Part shown: positions 1 through 12,006 of the stretch, in pieces
How the letters are laid out: every line of letters starts with the position of its first letter
Position numbering within the stretch: position 1 is the stretch's first letter
Source of the DNA: Bradysia coprophila
Taxonomy: Eukaryota > Arthropoda > Insecta > Diptera > Sciaridae
Length of the DNA stretch: 64,000 nt
Assembly (NCBI RefSeq): GCF_014529535.1
Contig: NW_023503372.1
Span: 5,188,988 to 5,252,987 of the forward strand
Direction of reading: 5' to 3'
Notes under the pieces: generated by a model
The model's input: the letters and a program-made list of their open reading frames with translations, nothing else
What the model was told of the DNA's origin: nothing
Databases searched by the model: none
Made by a program: the position numbers and the translations under genes

Positions 1-703
1 TATTCATTGTGGTTGCTCTGAAGTCTATATATAGAGGAATTGCGCTGAATGTTTGATTTTTGTTGAACGGTAGGTAAAAAGTTCGCTGGTTGCGGGTGAC
101 TCGAGATGGGCGATTAAAGTTGAGTGCAGAGCTCAGGGTTGAGTCGATGTTACCGTGAACCAGTTTATGGAGCAAAAATTCATCGAACTGTAGTCGACGC
201 GTTTCGAGTGATTGTAAGTTCAGTTGCTTCAGTCGAGTGTGATAATCCGGTTTTATCCAATGGAATTCGTAGTAGAGCATGCGGGTGAATTTTCGCTGTA
301 CTCTTTCAATACTGTCGCTGTACATGGTGTAGATGGGATTCCAGATGGAACAGCAGTATTCCAATCTGCTTCGCACATATGCACTGTAAAGCACGATGAG
401 ACTTTTCGGTGACCTGAAGCATTTGGTTGATCGGAAAATGAAACCAAGCATTTTGTAGGCCTTTCTGATGACATTATCGATGTGTTCCTTGAAGCTGAAT
501 TTGTCGTCGAATATTACGCCCAAGTCAGATTTTACGGTTAAGGTTGCTAGGTCCGAGTCATCGATGTTGTAGACGAAGCTGGTTTTGTTTCTTTTGTTCG
601 AGATAGTTAAACTGAAGCATTTGTCGATGTTCAGGCTTAAGTTTCGCGTACTACACCAATCTTGCACTATATTTAAGTAAAGTATACAGTTGTTGAAGTG
701 AAG
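1..703 (-). mobile_element. Non-LTR retrotransposon fragment, C-terminal part of reverse transcriptase
   Basis: Read on the minus strand, the frame stays open for 234 codons from just after a stop codon at 704-706 to the window edge. There is no stop but also no start. The translation holds motifs typical of the region after the palm domain in jockey/CR1-like LINE reverse transcriptases: QDWCSTRNLSLNIDKC, then LGVIFDDKFSFKEHI, then YVRSRLEYCCSIWNP and ERVQRKFTRMLYY. The catalytic YxDD region is absent because the copy is 5'-truncated near position 700, the usual fate of a LINE insertion. The 3' end lies outside the window. An undamaged frame over 700 bp suggests a fairly young copy. The clade is not certain from this fragment. 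Confidence 0.85.
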
Positions 704-830
704 TTAAGTGTATAGATCGTGGATTTGAGCACTATTTCACAGGTCACTTCTGTCACTTCATCGAACAATATTTTCATGGACAATGTGATCGAAAATTTAA
801 TTTCCTAACCAATGATTTTGATTTTTAAAT

Positions 831-1193
831 TGTGCCACCGAGAATTGAAATACGACTCTTTTCAGCACTCATTTTAGTGTTGTAAAGTGATTTATTTCCG
901 CACCCGTTTGATGTGATATTACAACACTCAAAGCAGTGTTGAAATGGAATTTGTATGAGTTGTTACAGCATTCGTTTGAGAAAATGCAAAGCAATGTGAT
1001 CGATCAAATTTGAAGAGTGATTGTTTACAATGAAAATTATGATTTTTTGTGCTCTTGTCTATTTCAATTCTCGGTTGGCACAAAGCATGATGTGTTACAC
1101 GTATTGTAATGAGATTTATTCAGCACATGACCCAATTTGGGTCTAGTGCTGCAAAAAATCAACATTACAATACTTGTAACACAACATACTATG
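831..1193. repeat. Composite inverted-repeat element(s)
   Basis: Two adjacent inverted repeats. The first pairs 831-852 (TGTGCCACCGAGAATTG...) with 1060-1082. The second pairs 1085-1111 (GCATGATGTGTTACACG...) with 1163-1193. Copies of a CACTnnnnnAGTGTTG-like motif lie between the first pair of arms. No open reading frame is present. It looks like one or two MITE-type elements. Confidence 0.55.
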
Positions 1194-4100
1194 TCTTCTG
1201 CACCACCTTAGGAGTTTTCTCTGCTGGTCAATAAATTCAAATTCAAAAAACTGAACATTTTGATTGTATACTTTACTCTTGTAATAACTTACTACGGTAA
1301 AAATTCATGAAATGTCATTGCAGTGAAGTTAGTTCATAAAAAATAGAACTCTGACTAGCCAAAATTAACCGTAAATTCATGAAGTTAGACAAGTATTCCG
1401 AGTCTATTAAGCTAACATTTATTGTAAATGTCGGTAAAATAAATAAATGTTTTCTCTCTCTTAGTAATTTTATGACGAAATTTCCTACAAAAATCTATTA
1501 CGTTTGAGCTTTAGTTTCCAAACAGCATTTCCCTATTATCTGTGGCATTCTTAGAAGATTTCACAAATTCTATTGCAGCAAAAAAGTTCATTAAATCCTT
1601 TCAATCCAAAAAAAAAGTTGAGTCAACGAAATAGAAAAATGTTTGCCGTCGGTTACACGTATGCAAAATAAACATTCTTTTTCGTTGTTTTTCCCTTAAA
1701 ACTAAAATCCAATATCATTTCATCCCATTTCTGCATTTATGTAGAAGATATTCACATACAACGAACCGATTTTCCCTGCACAAATAGTGAAAGCTTCTTA
1801 TCAATGTCCTCATCTTATTCATATCAAAGTTTGTACAGCGAGTAATCTTGTTTCAGAGAATATCAAATTTATACTCGAGATGCATGTAATGCTATACATA
1901 ATAAACACGATGCTTATTCGGAGTAAGTACATTACGTTGATGTCTGTATTTTTGCCAGCTGTTTTGAAATCGAAGATCTTTTAAATTGATAATTCCACAT
2001 TTGATATCCCAAAAATAAAGAATTTACGTGTAATTGTAGTGGATATTCTCAGTGTTCTTGCATTGGATGTCGCTTCAATTGTATTGGGCATACATGGTGT
2101 ATATAGAGACCTAAAACCGAACTTAGACCAGTCTAAAACTATGAAATTCCAGTTGAACTAAATTCACTTAGCTGCCTAGAGAATAAATTAGAATTCAATC
2201 AACGCACTTCAAGCATGATTTGTACTCTAAATAGAGTACTGAAAGCTGTCACTCGAATCACTTTTTCTTGAAGTGCGTTGATTCAATCCAATAAGACTAT
2301 TTTCGCATCCGGCTCGTGCTGGAAACCTCTCATTGGCTAAAAAAGGCCTTTAGCATGGAAAATGACGATTACAGCCATAGGAGTGTAACATCCAACAACA
2401 ATTTCTTTCAATCAAATTCATGTTATTCCTTACACAAGTAACATCAGCGTTACCATACACATACGTATTTACGTATAGTAACGCTGTACCATGTGATAAC
2501 GAATATGGAATTATTTGGATAGAAACTCTTAAGTTTTGTAATTCCTTTCGCAAGATTTAGCTCGAGGCTCTCATCCTATACTATGCACCAAATGAAACTT
2601 GAAACATTAAATCCCATAGAGCATCCAGAACATTTAAATTCTGACTAATGAAACGAAAAAAGCAATTTTCCATCCAGACATATATTATGATTATGGAACC
2701 AAAATTAACATTGAACGAAGAAAGTAACCAGACCATAATAATTTGTCCAAACAAGCGTCTCGTCTGTCGATGTTGATTTACATAATTACAATCTTTCCAC
2801 AGATATTCCCCAATTATATGATGGGACGTAATTCAGAAATGTTTATTGAATTTTATTGAAAATGTATTTTTGGATTGAACGTTTAAGCAGTGTGTTTGTA
2901 AAAGTGGAATAGCTGGTAAAAGCTGGTAAAATAGCTGAAGCAAACTTAGACACAAATTCGGTTGACGTTAACTGTAGTGCAACAATAGCAATTGATGGGA
3001 GTCAAGATAGAATTGACTTGATCTATCATTTCACGTAGACGAAGACCACTACGTTCATCCTATGAAATTTTTTATCAAGACAAAAAAATCCAGTTCTTCA
3101 ACCTTAAGAGGCATGGCTGCTTTGCTGAAAAGCATACATTTAGGCGTTTTTTTAAATTCTGTATTTTAGATTCATTTTCGCATCAGAATCAATTCTCAAA
3201 AATTACCTTTTCTGATCACGTTTATATGAGAATGATTAATTGATTTGATGGAACTTCAGTTCTAACCTCGACCTCAGAAACAAAGCTCATGTAAAAGATC
3301 CGGGAAATACCATCGATAAATGATGGTCCTGACTCTGTCATCAGTTGTAGCTCTTCACGCTGAAGAGCTATGAAAAAAGTTTGGTCAGCAAGTTTATTTC
3401 TAGGGTTAGAAGAATGACAATGAGCAAAATGGTTTCTTTCGTTGCCCAGCCCAAGTACTTCAAGATGTTGGTGGATTTTACAGGTTTTTATTTCTTGTCT
3501 TCTAAATTTTTAGGATTGTTGATGTCACTGTGGGTTGGTTCCTAAAGTGAAATTGCTCTACATGATCCACCATTTTCCCATCTCTATAACTTTTGATGTT
3601 CATACTTTTGACTAATGAACTTATGTATTTTCACTTTATAGGTGGTTGACTTATAACTTTAGACTTATATCAACCTGACTTATAACTTATAAATTCGAAT
3701 TTATATTTAAGATAACTTATAATTTATACGTCATCTGCGCAAACTCCCTATTATTTCGCGTTACACACAACTTCAAACATCTTTTTTCAAAACATTGGGT
3801 GACACCTCTGGACAAAACGAAAGCCATCGACAATTATATCTAACCTTGCTAACTTCAAGCGCTCTGGCGAAAATAACGGTTAGGCGAGGAGCAAATATTC
3901 CTAAGGATATAGTACGTCAATAGACGCCAATGAAAGTAGGCGGGACAAGATTTGCTTGCGTAATTTACCCCTAGCGGTTAGGTTATAAGTACATCTCCTG
4001 AAATTGACTCACTACGATGCATGTCTATAAATATTTAATATCTCACACTAATTGACTAACTGAAATCGAAAAAAAATCCAATAGAGTTTCATAAGCTTCC

Positions 4101-7090
4101 TGCACACAATAACGCCAATGTAAGCACCCACAAGGGAAAATAAAACCCTCAAAATGTAAGTCCATTATCATGTGAAAATTACAAGTAAACAATATACCAC
4201 TACCACTGAATACACTCACCAACAAAAACAGATTCGTAATTAAATTTTATTCTTTGCACAGAAGATCATGTGTACACCACACAAACACATATGGTCGGTA
4301 AGTTTTGCAAGGAAATCAATTAATTCGTATATTTAACAAGGGTAGAGACTCGAGACTGTAGCTATAAAAATTCAGAGATCTGAGATTTATATGTTAGACG
4401 AGGACACAATCTCGAATCTCTATAATAGGCGAAAATGTGTGTATCATCGACACATGATAAAATGGTGTAATGGACACCTTTACAGAGGATAATCCATTGT
4501 ACGTAACTTCTACACAAATACCCCGAAGAATGGAGAATACTGGATTATTTTGCTATGAAGAGAGGATGAATTCCTTAAAATTGCTGAAACACAACGGGAT
4601 ACAGTGGACCTGGACGCCAATGAAATTTACGTATGAGTTTACTTCGTCTGATTCTCAGCTGGTCCAATTAATTGATTTCGCTGAAAAGTTTGCGTAATAT
4701 AAAAGATAATTAACATTCGATAACCTAGATTAATATTCATTATCAAACAAAAAATTAACTTTTATGTGGTATTACTGTGGTATTTTGCGGTCATTGTGTC
4801 AGAAAACGTTCGCAATGGTTGTTGAAGACTGTAAAGATAAAATTTGAAGTAATAGATGTTTGAAAAGCATTATACGTCCTGCTTAAACATTTTTATTACG
4901 GGTTAAACAGTGACATACTCGCGCGTTGTTATGGTAAAACCGTATAATCAATCACACATATTCAGTGTGAGTGAGCCAGTGACAAAATTTGAAAATCCCT
5001 TAGAGAATTCAAATTTACCGCCAAAATATCACAGACTGTGAAGCACTTAACCGATGATTTTTAAAGCTCTTACAAATCTAAAAGGTCTAAAGGCGAACAA
5101 ACTGTAATTGTATCTACCTTATAATTAAACGTTTGTCAATAGAATGAAATTAGCTACAACGCCCATATTCCATAGGCAGCGTGAAATGACAAAAGATCTC
5201 AAAAGAACGTTTATTGCATGGATATTCCAACTAACGTTTTTACAACAACAAAAATAATAATCAAATGATCCATCTCCGTCTTCGATTTTTTTCCTCTCTC
5301 GAAAAGGTCAATTTTCGATGAAAATCCCATTTCATAAAAAGAAAACTCCAATAAATTTCGTATAATAGAAGAAATCGGGGAACAAAATGAGAAAATGAAA
5401 TTTTGTGTGAACGTGAGGAAATTGCTGTAATTTGAATAGAATTGTTGGTGCGAAACTAAAAGAAGACGAAAAGTAAGTGGAATGGCGTAAAGATATTCAA
5501 ATATGTATTTCTCAAGGATAAAATGAGATTAGTTTTCGGCTTCCAATCTCAAAACCGAATGAACAAGCAGAAGTGGAAGCATATAACCGAAAATATCGAA
5601 TATAATATTTCTTTATGATTTTAATTTGAGTTGAATGCCAAATTTATATCATCGAAAAACTCAATCGTCCGAACGTAAAACCGATTTCAAACGGTAAATC
5701 TATACCGTGCCGGTGTATAGACGAAAAATGCTTTTCATATAGCAGCGAAAACGTACTAATTTTCCTTGGCTTAAACACTTTAATCTCTGTGCCTGTAATC
5801 CAATGATGCCATTACAATATCCATTCTACAATTCCATCTTTCCATCTATATATGTATGTATGTATATGTATTCAGGTGCAGAGGCAAATTTACACAGCAT
5901 GGGGTCGATGTTTTGTAATCTTTAATCTACGCGAAATGTAATTAAGCTACATAATAAAAACCCTTGGCATAAGATTGTATTTTAATTCAATTAAAGGCTA
6001 TGCACAACCCCGTTCAATATAAAATGGTCTACAACAACCGCCAATGTACTGCCGTAAAATGTTCTCTTTTGCTGGATGTAAGTATATATCGACTTTAATG
6101 ATAGAGACGTTGTTTTTTATCAAAATAATAACTTTCCTTTTTGCTCTATCACTGGATGTATACACATCCTACTATGTATTGTATTATGGTGTTCGGTATC
6201 TTTACTGTGTGTATAATCCGAATGTGTATACCCAAAGATAATAACACACCTCACCTCGAAAAGATCGAACAAAGTAAATGTTTTATATCTTTCATTGTTA
6301 CATTCATCCTCGCACTCATCTATTAAAAGCTCCGTTTCAAGTTGGAACCCTTCTGTACGTATATATGTATATAGAAGATGTATAAACTAATGTCATGTCG
6401 GAAAGCGTATACAGTAATAGATGAAATATTTTGAATTTATCTACTTCGGCTATAAAATATTAATTAATTAAACGGAAAACGTTAGAAGATGTGAAGAAAC
6501 TTATTTTTCTTTTTTTAGCTTCGGTTCATATCCTCGTCGCTTCTATGATGTGTTTTGAGAATTAATGTGAAACGGATGTTATAATACGAAATAAAACTTG
6601 CAAAGTAACAGCACACGTTTTTGACTTTGGTGTTTTTAATTAATTGAATTAAAATTTAATCTGCAGAGAAAGGTTTGTCGTGATACGCTCGTCTTCTTTA
6701 CGATGGGAATTTATTGCTTTGTAAAAAAAAAGAGTTTGTGACGACGCTTCATCACCTCTGCATATATTTATTGTATGACTTATTGAATGCGATTGATAAG
6801 ACGGATGGCAGTAGTAAAATGTTTTAATCAATTTTACGATTTTCTTCAGTTAAATTTTTGATATAATTTCACCTGAAGCCATACATTTTTAGTCATTTAA
6901 GAGCCACAAGTTCTCTTCGTTCAAAGTTCGAATCAGAGAAATGAGTCGAAGTTCTAAATTAAGGTGATAGGATTTAATATTTTGTGAATATACACGACCT
7001 TATGCTCTCTGCATATCGATTTAGAAAGACAAACATATCGCGGTATAAAAATCAAATCTACTACTTCTCTTGTTCTTTTGCATTAAAAAA
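1194..7090. other. Intergenic DNA without recognisable genes
   Basis: Apart from the Q element at 2200, I see no coding exon here. Open frames are 60-75 codons, lack recognisable motifs and fit chance. Visible structure is limited to a run of TTATAACTTATA-like repeats near 3640-3735, a TATG microsatellite near 5849-5872, and degenerate pieces of dispersed repeats (for example near 2940-2990, resembling an S element end). Confidence 0.6.
2200..2280. mobile_element. Q-family MITE, 81 bp, with target duplication
   Basis: The ends are inverted copies of CAACGCACTTCAAG. The element is flanked on both sides by the same 7 bases, ATTCAAT (2193-2199 and 2281-2287), as expected of a target-site duplication. 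It has no coding capacity. Related copies are at 46303 and 52670. Confidence 0.8.
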
Positions 7091-7293
7091 GCACGGCAGA
7101 GTAAAATAAACCAGGCAGGAGCGGTTCATTTTCGAAACGTCAAATAAGGGACCTAATACACTGTATGAAAATGAACTCAAATAAACACTGACGTAAATTG
7201 AAAAATTTTATTCGAAAAAAATGTGGGGCTACTAGATTATTCAGGTCCTTAGTCAAACAAGCGCTCCTGCCTGGTTAACTTTACTCTGTCGTG
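7091..7293. mobile_element. MITE with ~30 bp terminal inverted repeats
   Basis: The left end GCACGGCAGAGTAAAATAAA continues to CCAGGCAGGAGCG. The right end carries the inverse (CGCTCCTGCCTGGTTAAC, then TTTACTCTGTCGTG), with few mismatches. Length is about 203 bp and nothing is encoded. No second copy was seen in this window. Confidence 0.75.
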
Positions 7294-8490
7294 AAAAAAG
7301 ATACAAAATCTGTTACATCAATGGCACATTCTGAGTAGTTTGAGAAGACCGTTGTTGTCAATATAACCTGACTTGCCTCAATTGTGTATGTGCGGAATGG
7401 CTCAGCGACTATGTTCTAGGCTTCCACTGTAACGTCTAAAGTTCACTCAAGCGTGTGTTTGGTCGCTGCAACGATGTACTCACTGAATGACTCGTTACAA
7501 CGCAGCCTTAATCGGTGTGCACATTTAGGCGAGATAATAATGCAGCACCTGAATTTCCTCAGAGAGTATTTTGCATACTTTGAAGAGCGGTTCGGAAGTT
7601 AATCGAATTCCCGTGTCATAACTCTTATGGTTTTTGCTAATCGTAAATGATTATTCACTGATGTTAGTTAACACTACTCAGCTCTATCGACCGTAATAGG
7701 TCTTTAAGAAAAACCTAAGGTAAATATAGTGAGGAGGTAATGCCATATACAACCGAATCAGATGTGTTGTGTCGCGAAAGTTTTCTATAAACGCCATCTC
7801 TCCCTGTCTTTAAAATAACAAAATTGCTTAGAAACCTGGGCCATCTGTTTTGTGATAGGCACAACATTTTGTGAAACACAAGTAAATCTTAGTCAACCAT
7901 TTTAAAAAAAGATGTCAGTGGCAACGAACTATTGTGCTCGGCCGCGCGTCTGAATGGCATTACATCCGCCCATATATTTACCTTGGAAAAACCAAGATTC
8001 TAAACAAAGTGCACATACTTCAGTCTAAAATATCAACTACTAGCGACACCTATATTCTAATAGATCAATCGTACGATTTACAATTCACAATTGTAAAATC
8101 TCTCTACAAATATGGGTTTGTTTAAGAGGTTGATTTGCGGATTAGCATCAGCTTACGTACCCCTCTTATCCTATACTGTCCTAACCCGATGGTTCAGACT
8201 GAACTTGTTGTTGACCAGAAAATGCTGTTAGTGTGGTCTCAAAACAAACAAATCAAAAATTTGTGTAGAGTTGACGGACGTGGGAGACTTTTTGGTTTGG
8301 ATGGAATAGGAGTACGGTGGATCTGGCAGATATTGTGATGATTATCTTGGAAAAGGAACTATTATGCTGTTGCATACTGGGTATAGTAATGTCCCTTTTA
8401 GAAATATAGTAGAAGCAATAGTATTTTGTAGAGGCGTGACTATTTGCAGTCGAACCACGGCATAATGATCAAAAATGTGACTTCTTTTGT
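7294..8490. other. Intergenic DNA, nothing recognised
   Basis: Non-coding by appearance. The short open frames near 7934-8338 have no recognisable motif and no supporting splice or start context. Confidence 0.5.
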
Positions 8491-8494
8491 GTCA

Positions 8495-8615
8495 AACGAA
8501 ATCTTGTACTTCTTTCGCTGTAACATACATTTTTTTAAGACAGTTCAAGTTCAAGCCAGAGCTCGTCGCTTATTTTTGTCATCGTTGTCGATAGTAGTAT
8601 GGCTAGCCGTTTCTG
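8495..8615 (+). repeat. T-family dispersed repeat copy
   Basis: Contains the family marks in order: TTGTACTTCTTT, CCAGAGCTCGTCG, GTCATCGTTGTCGATA and the terminal CTAGCCGTTTC. Boundaries are approximate. The short open frame over it is not a gene. Confidence 0.6.
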
Positions 8616-8763
8616 AAAGGAATGTTTTTCCGTTCAAATTACGAAAAGATTGTTACAACAACTGATTAACTTAAAAATGTGAGTCACTAAAAATCCTACC
8701 TATTACAAGAATAATGTGTAAACATATGAGAATCCAGCAACTGATCTCATTTTAATCATCAAA

Positions 8764-8779
8764 ATGTCTAACCTGTTCG
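8764..8779 (+). CDS. Possible first coding exon (MSNLF...), partial
   Basis: ATCAAAATG gives a start codon in a good insect context (A at -3). It is followed by 16 coding bases (Met-Ser-Asn-Leu-Phe plus one base) and a full-consensus splice donor, GGTAAGTAC. This layout is typical of a gene whose 5' UTR ends in a tiny first coding exon before a long intron. I could not find the next exon and do not recognise the peptide. A chance ATG beside a chance donor is quite possible. Confidence 0.2.
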
Positions 8780-8789
8780 GTAAGTACAC

Positions 8790-11290
8790 CCACATCATCT
8801 ACGAATTCACCAATTAATTCCCCTTTCATTCACGATGTCTTTACGTTGCAAATGACAAAATTACATAAATCCATTTTGTTCTAATTTGAGCGTAAATGCT
8901 AATAAATTTATTAAATCAGCGAACAAGAACGTAAACTTTGCAAAAGAAACCGAACATATAAATTAAAGTATGTCAACCAATTTACATTTTGAATCACCTT
9001 AAACGACTAGATACGCTAAACACATTCTCAACATCGGATTACAATGCTTTACCCCACCAATCAAAGCGTTGTTGTAAAGAAGTGTAATGTAGGGTTGAAA
9101 ATGTGATGTGATCCTGCATGGTATGTGTCTCGTCTTGTGTACATGGTTTTTAAAGTTTGATGGAAATCTATTTAATATTTATCTTTCTGCTTCCAATGAT
9201 TTTACCTTACCCGAACATTCTCATACAGAATTTCACCCCTGGAAATCTACCCCATTTTATGCTGTTACGATTCTCGATGTTTTTTTTTTTTTAACAGACG
9301 AATCGCGAAAAGGTGACATAAAACATTGTTTTTAAGGGCTATGAGCCATTGAGATATATCAATATCGATAAAATGAATAAGTCGAACCAGAAGTACTGAT
9401 TGCATTGCTGGCGTCGGTTCGTTTTCGAGATATTTGGTCTTTGTAAACTCTCACAAATTTGAATTTTATCACTAGCAATTTTAGAATCTGTTACTTCTTT
9501 TGATCCAAGTTGTTTTTGAAAATCTTTTACTGTATTTGTGGTTTGACCTATTTCTTTTGCGATATAGGACGGCATCAGCTGAAGAGATTAACGCTTATTT
9601 TTGTCGTCCCTGTTCTTAACAGACGACACAGTCTAGTCATCAAGTACTTCTGCTTCGACTTCGGAAATTGAATTTATTTGCTTCGTCGGTACATCTGTTT
9701 TCTGATTCCACATTATTTGCTACAATATTTGCATATTCATTTTCTGACGCAAACAGAGTGTACTGTTGATCAACACATAAGAATCAGAGTTTCTCCATAA
9801 TACTTTTTTTTTAGTATCGGACAGACCAACTCAGCTCTCTCATACAGAAATTTTTAAGAGAATTTTACGAAACTCTATTACAAACAGCATTTCCCTATCT
9901 GGTAATCATCAACGTTGTCATTAAGCATAGTAGATGGAAGACTACACAGCTATGTGTCTTCCTATGTTCAAGTTATTGGAATTGAACAATAAATGTTCTC
10001 TCACGGGGAGAAAGAGAAAATAAAGTCGCACAAATGTGTGCTTAATTACGACTGACCTTTTCATCCTACGTAGTAATGTTTTTCCCAAGCATCTCATAGT
10101 GGTGCTGGCTTGACTTCACAAATGTCCCTACAGGACCTACATTTATGAAAGTCTTTTCGTAAATTTTCGAGCGATTTTTGCAAATTCTAAAAAAACCAAA
10201 TTCGTTAGAATTTCATGAAAATTTACGAAAATATTTTCATTATCTTAAGACCTGCTATTCATAGAATGTTGGAGGTAATTTGGAATATAGTTATGAGTGA
10301 AATGCTGTTTGGAAACTAAAGCTCATGCGTAACAGATTTTTGTAGAATTCTATTACATTTCGTCATAAAATGACTATTGTCAGCACTCTATACGTATTCC
10401 GAAAGCCAATTTCACTGCTATGGAATTTCATGGATGTTTATCAGAGTGAAGTTATTTCAAAAGAAAATGTAGATTGCAAAGACTGACAGAAGAAAAATTG
10501 TGGCGCCTCTACAGGCCAACGTAGATTTCCTATCGGGCGAGCCCGTTTTTCCGTTTGGCGCTCCAAACTCAAACACACCGTATTACAATATAAAGAAATT
10601 GTTTACATCAAAATACAAAGGGCCGGGCTTAATGCAAATACTAAAACGATTTTTTCCCCGTGTAAGCAGGTACACACACAGCATTCATGGAAATGAATAA
10701 GGGCAATTTTTTTTCAGTTTTACTTTCTATGATATAAGATGGATGTGGAATGAGGAAGCAATTCAAATGTAAATTGAATGACATGAAAATAGCTGAAAGG
10801 GAGTTGCGAGGAATAGCAAAAAAAATGAAGAATTATTCAATTTGATTAGCTTTTTTTCTTCATATTTCTTTTTTGTGGTAACCGTTTACCGAATGAATGA
10901 AATATTATGATAGCCTGTGTAGGAAGTTAAAAGGAACAGCAGAACTTAAAGCATATTCGTTTACTACTAAGCTTTTGTGATTATGTTTTTTTGTTCAACC
11001 CGACATAAGTGCCTACTACATCTTGAAACTGCGCACCAAATTGTGTGGATACGTGTAGAATTTACTGGGATTATGGAACGTAAGTTAGTTCAGGAAAAAA
11101 GGACATAAAACATATGAAATACTACATATTTGGGATAGCACGTAAACGTACATAGAATGTTATGTTAACACTAATCTTGTTTCGTTAAATCAACTTTCCG
11201 GTTAAATAGTATCTTCGGAGTGTCTATTCCAAACGTTTCTTGGACCGTCTGTACAATAGCCATGCAAAAATTTACACAATGTTTTGGTGA
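8790..11290. repeat. Repeat-derived intergenic DNA
   Basis: No gene seen. 9485-9640 is a diverged T-family copy (TCTGTTACTTCTTTTGAT ... CTTAACAGACGACACAG). 9880-10540 carries inverted pieces of another element: AACAGCATTTCCCTAT near 9889 pairs with GAAATGCTGTTTGGAAAC near 10300. GTGGCGCCTCTACAGGCC near 10500 recurs at 20391, where it ends a small element. Confidence 0.5.
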
Positions 11291-11299
11291 ATCATTTCC

Positions 11300-11745
11300 T
11301 CTGACGACGCTTCATCCCTTTTAGCAATTTAACAGATAAATTATATTTATGCAACTGAGTGTTATAAAGTGAGAATTTTTCGAACTTTAGATGCCTCTGT
11401 TGCATAAAACGTTGTATGTAACTCGGTGCAAAGTACTTTATTAGGCTCACGATGTGTATTATGACTCTCGGCCTGCGCCTCGAGTCATAACCACATCTAG
11501 AGCCTAATAAAGTACTTTGCACTCGGTTACATAAATAACTATTATGCCACTCAACATCATAATATGCAAAATTTTCAAACTTTAGATGACTCTGTGGCAT
11601 AAAACGTTGTATGAAACTCGATGCAAAGTACTTGATTAGGCTGACGATGTGTATTATGACACATGACACACGGCCTGCAGCCTCGTGTCATAATTACACA
11701 TCTAGAACCTAATAATGTACTTTGCTCCTCGATTGCATCAATAAC
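11300..11745. repeat. Tandemly duplicated hairpin just downstream of Trpgamma
   Basis: Two similar units lie side by side. Each is an inverted repeat around TGCAAAGTACTT...ATTAGGCT (unit 1 arms about 11415-11470 and 11480-11535; unit 2 arms about 11605-11665 and 11685-11745). The short sequence before each pair (GATG..TCTGT.GCATAAAACG) is also duplicated. A minus-strand open frame of 125 codons crosses both units and shows the same repeat at protein level; I regard it as repeat-derived. The block begins about 140 bp past the Trpgamma polyadenylation signal. Confidence 0.7.
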
Positions 11746-11888
11746 TATTTCAAAAGAAGGCTTTTCGATTAGACACCGACGTAATGACGTAGCTTTTGCG
11801 TGTGTGTATTCGTTTATTTACAGATGCGCGAGCTGCCGTTAGTATTAAGGAAGGACATAACGATTTTCTTTTGTTAATATCGAGGAAC

Positions 11889-11894
11889 TTTATT
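11889..11894 (-). terminator. Polyadenylation signal of Trpgamma
   Basis: AATAAA on the minus strand, about 112 bases after the Trpgamma stop codon. It is the first canonical hexamer downstream and implies a short 3' UTR. Confidence 0.55.
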
Positions 11895-12006
11895 AGCATA
11901 ATTTAAGTGGGGTTGACATAATAAAAGCAATAAAACGAACAAAAAAAGTTCGCTGTGAAATTTACAGTTTATCATTAAGGCACACGTCAGGTCACCCAAC
12001 AAATTT

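Noticed and set aside
11292..11669. 125-codon frame with an internal peptide repeat
   Set aside because: The repeat is explained by the duplicated DNA hairpin; no recognisable protein features.
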